Positions 1 to 7,900 of a stretch of DNA of 25,057 nt are shown one piece after another (position 1 is the stretch's first letter; every line of letters begins with the position of its first letter). Position numbers and translations under genes: made by a program. The stretch lies in the IMG/VR virus record IMGVR_UViG_3300018039_000019, positions 1-25,057 of that record. One strand, given 5' to 3'. The notes beneath the pieces are model-generated. The model saw nothing but the letters and a program-made list of their open reading frames with translations. It ran no database searches and was not told the origin of the DNA. This stretch comes from a virus.

Positions 1-62
1 ATGTTTCTGACATGCAGGCTTAGGTAAGCACCCAGCATTCTGTCTGAAGTAAAGAATACATG

Positions 63-85
63 TTCCACTACAGCGCGTAGTGGAA
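63..85. terminator. perfect 9-bp stem-loop after the last minus-strand gene
   Basis: TTCCACTAC (63-71), a 5-base loop (72-76) and GTAGTGGAA (77-85) form a perfect inverted repeat. It lies 15 bases beyond the stop codon (100-102) of the leftmost minus-strand gene. The position suits a transcription terminator or an RNA-stabilising hairpin. No clean U-run follows the stem on either strand, so a classical intrinsic terminator is not proven. The remaining bases 1-62 hold no gene I can support. Confidence 0.4.
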
Positions 86-99
86 AGAAAGTAAACGGC

Positions 100-1251
100 T
101 CAGAATTCGAGCGGAAGAACCTTAACAGCGAGAGACTTTTTGCCAGATTTGCGCGGATGCCCTGAAGGCAGCAAATCATTATCAGTGGTATATCTCTCGT
201 TCTTCGGCTTGCCCGTACTTAGCAAATGCAAGAAAGCATTCACGCGCGCATACGCCCAACGTCCACGGGTCATGCCCGGACGATGCGAAGACGAAAACGC
301 TCCAGCACCACGTCGGTACACCGATTTCAAAGCACCCAACGAAGCACGAGTGTGCGCAGGCTTATTTTGCTTCTTCATCTTTTCGTTGTGTTCTTTGACT
401 TTGTTTTTGAGCGCTGCCGTAGTCGCAGCATCGATCTCAATTTTCGAACCCGAGCTAGCGGACCGCGCAGTCCCCTCAGCATTGCGACTCGAACCAGAGC
501 GACGCTCCTCAGGCAAGGCCGGGGTTGCAGCCAAACGATCACGGCGAGCCTTCCGCCGCTTCTTCGCCTTCGACTCAAAATCGTTCGCAGGAACAGTCAG
601 ATATTTGATCGTGTCACGCCATTCGGCATCACGTGGAACAGATTTGACAGAGCCGTCAAAATCAGATCCAACTTTCCGCGACAGAGACATCTGGTCCATC
701 TCGCCAGACTTGATTTTCGCCTGACGACGAACACGGCGGATAAGTGCCTGTTCAGCGCGGCGCCTATCTCGGGCGGCCTGAGGCCCAATGCCCATGCGCC
801 TCCGGTAATCCGAATTGTTGGTACAAGGAGTCCAAACCACATCCCCATCCGGCGTCGAGCGTCGAGCAATCCCAACACACCCCAACTGACGGGCACGAAG
901 ACGAGCAGAATGCGGGTTGGTGAAAACATCAGGGTCGCCGAGACGTGGCCGCGCGCGACCATAAATAAACTGCTGTTTGGCGCCTATCGCCGCAGAGACG
1001 AGTCCTCCACCCGGAAGTGTGTCGATTCCAGCCGGGCCATCGCTGCCAAGTTCCTCCCAACCATCACGGCGACGTTTCCCTTTTCGCTTCCGCTTTGGTT
1101 TTTCTTCTTCTTCGACATAGGCCTTCTTCTTCGGCTCGGCTCTGTTGGAAATCCGCATCAGTTCTTCATGGGTCGAGCATGGCATCAGCTGGCCGTCGGG
1201 GCCGCGGTGCGATCCAGTGCAGCCCAAGTAGCGCGCCATGCGCGAAATCAT
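100..1251 (-). CDS. basic Cys-motif phage protein, probably virion-associated, unknown function
   Basis: I do not know its function. From the ATG at 1251 it is about 383 residues and rich in Lys and Arg. Two related Cys modules are visible near the N-terminus: RYLGCTG...PDG...PC at about residues 6-24, and RQLGCVG...TPDG...W.PC further in. They echo the Cys-Pro-Asp-Gly motifs of the two large proteins upstream. The C-terminal segment (RGAGAFSSSHRPGMTRGRWA, then ARVNAFLHL and YTTDNDLLP) resembles a segment I recall from structural proteins of other phages; this is memory, not a search. The reading frame stays open upstream to 1494 and beyond, across the neighbouring gene, but that stretch is Ser/Thr/Arg-rich and looks like a shadow frame. 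The start is uncertain: neither the ATG at 1251, the GTG at 1284 nor the ATG at 1239 has a well-spaced Shine-Dalgarno. It is the last minus-strand gene before the 63-85 hairpin. Confidence 0.75.
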   Translation of the reverse strand: MISRMARYLGCTGSHRGPDGQLMPCSTHEELMRISNRAEPKKKAYVEEEEKPKRKRKGKRRRDGWEELGSDGPAGIDTLPGGGLVSAAIGAKQQFIYGRARPRLGDPDVFTNPHSARLRARQLGCVGIARRSTPDGDVVWTPCTNNSDYRRRMGIGPQAARDRRRAEQALIRRVRRQAKIKSGEMDQMSLSRKVGSDFDGSVKSVPRDAEWRDTIKYLTVPANDFESKAKKRRKARRDRLAATPALPEERRSGSSRNAEGTARSASSGSKIEIDAATTAALKNKVKEHNEKMKKQNKPAHTRASLGALKSVYRRGAGAFSSSHRPGMTRGRWAYARVNAFLHLLSTGKPKNERYTTDNDLLPSGHPRKSGKKSLAVKVLPLEF

Positions 1252-1267
1252 TTTGCGTTCGTCTTTT

Positions 1268-1612
1268 TCAGCTTCCTTTGCCACGGCGCTTACGCTTTCC
1301 CTTCTTCGCCGGAGGGCGACTCGGACGCGTTGTCGCTTCAGTTTCCTCAAAGCCCGCCGTGCCACCGACTGCGAACTCGGCGAAGTGGACGCGCATGATT
1401 CGATCGTTCTCGGGATTTGAGTAAAACCTGAGTGCTGCGAAAAATTCGTCGGACTCGTCGTCGTTTTCGGACAGGATGTTTGCGAGGCGAACAATCTTTG
1501 TTCGCTTCTCTCCGTTCTTGACGCCGAGAAGGAAACGTCTGAGGATTTTCTTTTTGTCGTCTTCGCTGAGCTCCCTGACAGGGAAATCAGGCTCAGTTTT
1601 TTCCGTTGCCAT
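1268..1612 (-). CDS. small hypothetical phage protein (114 aa), second of an overlapping pair
   Basis: Unrecognised. The protein starts with an acidic, Lys-rich helical region (ELSEDDKKKILRRFLLGVK) and ends in a very basic tail (PAKKGKRKRRGKGS). The ATG at 1612 lies inside the end of the preceding gene, 20 bases overlapping, and is preceded by GGAAGAG at good spacing, so independent or coupled initiation is likely. Size, pairing and overlap recall the tail-assembly-chaperone gene pairs of many tailed phages, but I see no sequence feature proving that. The frame relation to the upstream gene is +1 (equivalently -2), not -1, so the slippery site at 1596-1602 would not feed directly into this frame. 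Confidence 0.7.
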   Translation of the reverse strand: MATEKTEPDFPVRELSEDDKKKILRRFLLGVKNGEKRTKIVRLANILSENDDESDEFFAALRFYSNPENDRIMRVHFAEFAVGGTAGFEETEATTRPSRPPAKKGKRKRRGKGS

Positions 1613-1940
1613 TTGGCTTCTCTTCCACTGAAATGTTCTTGGTGGCTTTCCCTTCGAGGTCGCTCATGGCGGAAAGGAATTCTTCTTGCCCTTCGCCCTT
1701 CGGGTAGTGCCGAAAGCCGGGCGAGTTGCCGAGTGCGGAGTACAGCGGGTTGTCGGAGTTTTTACCCGCCAACCACCCGATGGTCGGACGCTTGCCGTTG
1801 AAGATCATCGCGTATCTGTCAACAACAGCACGGTCACCAACAATGGTAACAATTTTTTTAGCCGTGTCATAGCGAAATGCCATAATCACTTTGCCTTCGC
1901 GCAGCATATTCGATTCATCAATCATGAACGAGTAAAACAT
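1593..1940 (-). CDS. small hypothetical phage protein (115 aa), first of an overlapping pair
   Basis: Unrecognised. It starts at the ATG at 1940, which overlaps the TGA of the giant upstream gene (TGATG), so translation is probably coupled. A second ATG (residue 20, MAFRYDTAKKIVTIVGDRAV) could be used instead. The first ~75 residues look like a mixed alpha/beta fold (KKIVTIVGDRAVVDRYAMIF; PTIGWLAG), followed by a polar tail ending NGNGKN. The last three codons are GGA AAA AAC followed by TGA, which places a canonical -1 slippery heptamer (A_AAA_AAC) exactly in phase at the stop. Confidence 0.7.
   Translation of the reverse strand: MFYSFMIDESNMLREGKVIMAFRYDTAKKIVTIVGDRAVVDRYAMIFNGKRPTIGWLAGKNSDNPLYSALGNSPGFRHYPKGEGQEEFLSAMSDLEGKATKNISVEEKPNGNGKN
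1596..1602 (-). promoter_or_regulatory. candidate -1 ribosomal frameshift heptamer A_AAA_AAC
   Basis: On the minus strand the codons GGA (1604-1602), AAA (1601-1599) and AAC (1598-1596) precede TGA (1595-1593). This gives X_XXY_YYZ = A_AAA_AAC in the correct phase, directly before the stop of the 115-residue gene. A -1 slip would enter the frame that is open all the way to 102 and contains the leftmost protein. No downstream pseudoknot was identified by eye, and six-A runs also occur by chance. Confidence 0.35.
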
Positions 1941-4900
1941 CAGCTAGTCACCCCAATACGCCGTCCCTGCGTGAACCAGTTCTTCACTTCCTCAAGAGCG
2001 TCAGCACCACCCTTGAGCTGTTCGACAAACATGTCGTACTTACTGCCAATGTAATCCCAATACTGGTCCCAGTCATTAAAACCATAGGGAAGAACAGCAT
2101 TGGCTGGCATGTTTCGGCGCGCCATGTCAATCCAAGATTCTCGGCCTGCTGCCCGGAGAGCATCAGCGCGATCCAAAAGTTGCCGCACGGTACTCAGGAC
2201 TTCCTGACGATATTCCTCGGCAGCAGCAACACCTCGCCTGCTAACCAGATCATCATAAACTTCACGCATAGTCGTCGGAAGTTCCATATCCATCAACGTG
2301 TAAACCTCGTTCAGATAATGCGCGAGACTGGAACCTTCCCTATTGCCAACAAGCCGCTGGAACATGTCATCACCCGGATCCATGCCAGCGTTGTTCGCCC
2401 ACCATGTCGTGTAAGTCCTACCGAAGTCGATCGGCAAAACCACTGCACGCGGAACCGGAGGCGGCGGGTTCGGATTGTCTACCGTTGCCTGCGTCGCGGG
2501 CGGTGTGAAAATGTACCCAAGAGCGTTGCCGTCATGGCGGTCACCCATGTTCATCAGCCACGAAGCCACAAGGGCCTGAACTCTGGCATTCACGCCACGA
2601 TCCTCAGCCTGATCCAAATGGGCGCGATCAAAGTTTCGGGCTCCACGTGTGACTTCTTCACCAGCAGCCGCAGCGTTCGGCGCATACGGAACGACAGCGA
2701 CAGGCTGGCCTGCGCCATCCACCCCGTCCCAAGTCGCGCCATCAGGGCTCAGTCCAAGTGCCGCCAAAACGTTGTATCCGAGAACTTCGTCACCAATTGA
2801 GTCGATCTGATATGGCTCACCCTGATCGCCAGTAAGAGAGGCGCCTTGGCTCCTCTTCATCACGTATCCCTGACCGGTTGGCCGACCGTTCTCGTCACGA
2901 ACCAAGTAGATCTCTACGGTTCCCATCGCTCCCGGCTGCTCGATCGTGCGATAGTAGAAAGTATTGTTGGTGTCGGTCTCGCGCGTCGACGAGTTGTTGC
3001 GAATTGCCCAACCCCAATATTCGTTGGGAACTTCGCTCAACGAACCGCCAGCTCTCACATGATCTGCGGCCGCATTCTCGTCGGTGATGTCTGGGTTGAC
3101 GAAAGCGGCCGGGTACGATGCCTGACTGGGCCCAACCTCACTGAGACCACCAGCCATAGTGGGATGGTCGGACTGAGGCTCGGGACCGCTTCCGTTGAGT
3201 TTAAATTTCTTATGTAGTTTGTTTTCGTTGGTTAGAACGGCAGCAACCTCGTCAGGGTTGATGAAATCCTCTCCGCCGATCTGCTGCCTCTCGTCAAACG
3301 TCCAAATTCCTTCTGAAAATTCGGCGTTGTTTTGCATCCATGCACGAACGGCCTGCTTGCGGTCTTCTGAACTGTCACCAAACTCGAGAGCATAAATGAG
3401 TTCCAGATACTGTGGACCATAGATGCCCTCAGAAAGCGATTCATCCGCCAGAGCCTCAATAAGCTGTGCCTGCTCCTCGGTCTTGATGATCGAATCATTC
3501 CCAGCACGGAAATCCTGCAATTGATCTCTGGCCCTCTGCCACATCGATGTGACATCCGAACTACTTTCTGTCCTGTAACCGAAACGTCCCCAAACGTATG
3601 GCCCATCTACAAAGCCGGCGTGAACCTCAGCATCGGTGAAGCCTGCGCCCTGAGCGAAGTTCCAAACCCTGTAGTTGAACGCTGTTGCCAAACCACCACC
3701 ACGGGAAAGTGGCCTATTGGTTGGCGGCATAACAGATTTGCCGCCAAATTCATCAATGTAGACACGGAAACCCTCTGGTAGATCGTGGATCTTCTGGCGC
3801 ATATCTTGGCCGTTGTCCATCATGGCAATCGCCTGATAGACATCTTCGCTGATTACACCAAGGTTGCGAAGCTCGGGGGCTGAGTTTGAATAGGTGTCAA
3901 TGTACCGGCCTTCGCCATTAACCGACCTTTTCGTCCTCTGCAAAATCTCGCCGTTCTCGAGGTCGTGAAGATTGATTCTCAGCAGGTCCATCATCACCCG
4001 GTTCTCGCTCGGGTTAAAACGGCGTGTGAAATTGCCAACACGGATAAACGACCCCTGACCGTCGGAAGCCATAATTCTTCCGTTGACCTCAAGTTCCCCA
4101 CCGGTATAACCAGAGCCGACCGACACATCTTCTAGTTCAACTCTGAACGCGCGTCCGTCGGGTGCGACGTAAGAGAAGTTGAAGACGTCATCAGCCCAAT
4201 CCCGCAGGGCGCCCTCCGCCCCCTGTATGCGACTTTGCTGATCTTCCCACGCCATCAACTCTTGCTGGTAGATTTCAAATTCTTCTAAAGCAACGTTGTA
4301 CTGCTGCTCGGAATCTGGATCAAGCCAGTTTCCCTTGTCGTCGGTGTAATCATCCAAGTCAGGCTCGTCAACCTCATATGGCTCATCAAGCCAATTGCCC
4401 GGATCTAGGTCGCTGAAAGCATCTCGGGCGCCCCTGTTGAAGCTGGAGTTATCCCACGGCAAATCGTCAGGATCAAGCGGGTTGCCGTCATAATCACGCT
4501 GGCCAGAAACAGCACTCCGACGTCGACGCGCCCAAACATTTCTCAGTTTGTCAGTCAGCCTCTGACGAACATCATCATCAACGTCAGGAAGGTTGTCCGG
4601 CATATTCGGCACGCCAGCAGGAACCGGAGGAAGCGGCTGACCCGGAACATCGCGGGTAGCCAAGATGCCGCCCTGCCTGCGCTCAGCAATCGCCCGCTGA
4701 ACGCGCGCCAATTTTTCAGCCCTATTGTTCTCGCTCGGATTGTTGTCGCGAATCGAACGGGCGATCTGGTTCGCAAACCGTCGAATACGTTCGTCGTTGA
4801 CGCGTTCACGAGCAGGGTTAGGCGCGAAGCCGTTTCCGATCGCGTCAATGTTCGCAATAAAATTGTTCAACTCGACATCGCTCATCCGCAAAATATTTTC

Positions 4901-7900
4901 GGTTGAAGCGTTCAGGTAGAAGTCAACGTCATTCATGGCATCGTTGATGTCGAGCCACAGCTCGTCGAACTCTTCAAGAGTCGGCGCACCGGGGACTGCG
5001 CGAGCAGCAAACGCCTGAGGTTCAGCCCATGTGACATCCGCCAACATGCGATCAATCGCCGGACCCAACTGCCCGCTTTTATCCCCATGGTAAAGGTGTG
5101 CATTGAGGCGCTGAGCCATCTGAGAAAGTGCGCGATACCTGTTGGAGATATCCGTCAAAGTTGGTGCGTCATTGTCGCCGCGAAGCCAAGCGTCCACATC
5201 ATCAGTGATGTCGCCAATTTCTCGCAGGAAGCCATCACGGTCTCTTACGATCTCCCCATACGTTGCGCGGTTGAAGCCGAATCGTTCCTCAAAAGCGGCA
5301 TCGAGATCCATTTCTCGAATGCGTGGTATTTGGGCAAGGGAACGACCGTCCAAACTCACAGCGTCAGGAAGATTTTCTTCGTTGAGATCAGTGCCGAAAT
5401 TGAGACTATTAACCCGGTCCCGCAGACGACCGTGGTAATCCATCCACCCCGCCAGCGCCCTCTTGCGATCCTCGTCAGGAAGTGTCGCCCATCCAAGCAA
5501 ATCATTTTGAGTTGCGCGTCTCCGCATCCCTCCGGACACGAGCGCCTCTTGGATGCGCATCTTCGCGCGGTTTACCTGTGCAGCGTTGGAAGCGGCCGCT
5601 TCTTGTCGCGTCGGAGGTTCAGTCGAGTTTCGGGAGAGATACGCGTAACGCTGAAGAATCTGATCGAGACGATTCAGATCGCCTTCGGACATGGCACGCA
5701 TGAACTCTTCGTCCATGTTTTGCGCCCAACGCTGAAGCAGTGTCGGACTGTCATCGTCCGACTCACGCATCGCGACGGCAAGAATGTCGTCCCAACGGCG
5801 AGAATCGATCGCGTCGTCGATGTAAGCGAACTCCTCAGCAAAATCAGGATCAGTGTCAATGTGAACGTCATCACCTTCGACATCGTTCAAGCCGATTCGC
5901 GAAGACCTATCCTCACCACCGTCAGGCAAATCAGGACGTGAAGGAGACTCGAGTTTTTCTCGTCCAGCCTCGATCAACTCCGGCGGCGTACGAGGTCCAA
6001 CCTCATCACCGCGGTCGACAAGCTCATTGATACGTTCCTGAACGAGAGTGAGGTTGTCAGCCAGTCGGTCGTCGTCCTGATCCATGATCCGGGACTCGAT
6101 CGAATACAGCTCGCCGAGACCAAAATCCTCAACGTCTTGAGGTGCAAGCTCACGGTTGATGTCCAAGTCTCGTGCGCGGCGACGTTTCGCCTGACGCTCA
6201 GCAACAACCTCTTCAGTCGGACGACTTGAAACACGTCGCGACGGCGAGCTCCGAAGTTTTTCATCACGGATCTGATGTCGCGCAAGGCTTCGGCCACGAA
6301 CCTCATCACCTTCACGGGTCAGTTGCGCGTTCGGACCATCGCCATCATAGAAACGACCCCAACGTGATTCGTATGCGTCACGGCGACGTTGACGGGCAGC
6401 AGAATCCGGGAAGTCGGCACCGAAATCCCTGTCACGCCAATACGGACGGAACGGCAAACCCTCAGAACCAAAAGTGACATTCGCGTCAGTGACATCGGCC
6501 GTGCTGACCTCGACCGGTGCGCGATCCGGGTCCCTGCGACGCCTTTCCCTTTCGTATGCGAGGCGAGCCAAATTGTTGAGGTAACGCTCACGTTGCGCGG
6601 TGGACAGCGCGCCAAAATCCGCATCGTCGTAAGCGTCAACAAGCTGCCTTAGTTCACGGTCGCCCATGTCGGCGAAATCTTCATCTGCCATGTCGCGGAA
6701 CGCGTCACGGCCGTTGATCAAAACCTGCCGCTCGGCTTCCGGCGCATCCCGAGGCGCTTCAGGAACGTCCGCACGTGGCGCGTCAACATCTTCAGCCTCG
6801 ACACGATCCGGAATACCTTCACGCTGGCGGCGAGCAGCAGGACCAGCCGGAGGACGACGGCCCGGACGTTGACGTCGGGTTCTAGCAATTTCCTCTGGGG
6901 TGCCCGGACCGTCAATGATTCGCTCACCCTCGCGAGGTGTGGGCAGGCCACCTTCGGCTTCGACGATGTCTCGGGCGATCTCGCCGGCAACATCTTCAAT
7001 TTCGCGGTCTTCGTTTGCGTCGCCGGGGGCAGCATCCGGGTCTTTCTCAGGGAGATCTAAACCGCGACGCAGTTCGCGGTCGATACGACGTTGCAATTCA
7101 TCGGTGGCTTCATCACCATTCCGGGCACGCCTATCGCGCCGGTTTTCTGAAGTTCTACCCCCGCGCGAACGGCCATCCCGATCACGTAAAAGATCACGCG
7201 CAGTGTCGGACACTCGATCGATGATTTCGTCAACACGTTCGTCGCGCTCGGTTCCACGGCGACGTCCTCCACGTGCCGGACGGCCATCAGCGGCTGGCTG
7301 GTAATCGCCAACTAGACGGTCGACTGCCCTGCCGATCGCAGCGCGGGCACGACCACGCCAACCTTCCTGCCGCTCAGCTTCAGCACCAACCCGACTACGC
7401 CGCGGGGTTCCCGGTTCAGGCCGATCCCGGAGCTGCCTGTCGACCAGACCGCGATCAGCGGCCACGGTCAGGAGAAGCGGGTATCGCTGAAGGGTGTCTT
7501 GGAATTCGTTGGTGTTGATCAGCGAGTCAGGATTGTTGAGTAGTTCTTCGGCGGATTCGATTTCGTCCAACAGCGCTTCGTCGCTGAGATTGGCGGCAAT
7601 CTCCATCTGTTCGTTGATGCCGAGGTCGCGTCGACGTCCGGTCCTGTTGTCGCGCTGTACGGCACGCGGCTCGACACCTCGACGAGCGGCACGGCCACCC
7701 TGCGAGGGGGTCCGTCGGCCGCCGCCCATCAGGAAGTTGGCTTCTGGAAGATCTCTCCGCTCACGGTCTTCAGCTGCTGAACGTTCCAGCTGGAGAGCTC
7801 CAAGCCGATCCTGTAATAGTTGACGTCGACGGCCAAACGACAAATCGATGTTCTCGCCACGGTCCCGACGCCGCTCGTAATCCCGGTCCATCTGACGAAG

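Noticed and set aside
1-38. Minus-strand partial frame from an ATG at 38, reading MLGAYLSLHVRN off the left edge
   Set aside because: Only twelve codons are visible and there is no Shine-Dalgarno; it might be the start of the next gene but cannot be supported here.
226-1398. Plus-strand Arg/Ser-rich open frame opposite the leftmost gene
   Set aside because: The minus-strand protein has repeated Cys modules and a recognisable C-terminal motif; the plus-strand frame has neither.
1252-1494. N-terminal extension of the leftmost minus-strand gene back to an ATG at 1494
   Set aside because: It overlaps the 114-residue gene in another frame and has shadow-like Ser/Thr/Arg composition; kept only as a possible frameshift product.
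1593-1612. Classical -1 tail-assembly-chaperone frameshift joining the 115- and 114-residue genes
   Set aside because: The second gene is in the +1 frame relative to the first, and it has its own ribosome-binding site; a -1 slip would lead elsewhere.
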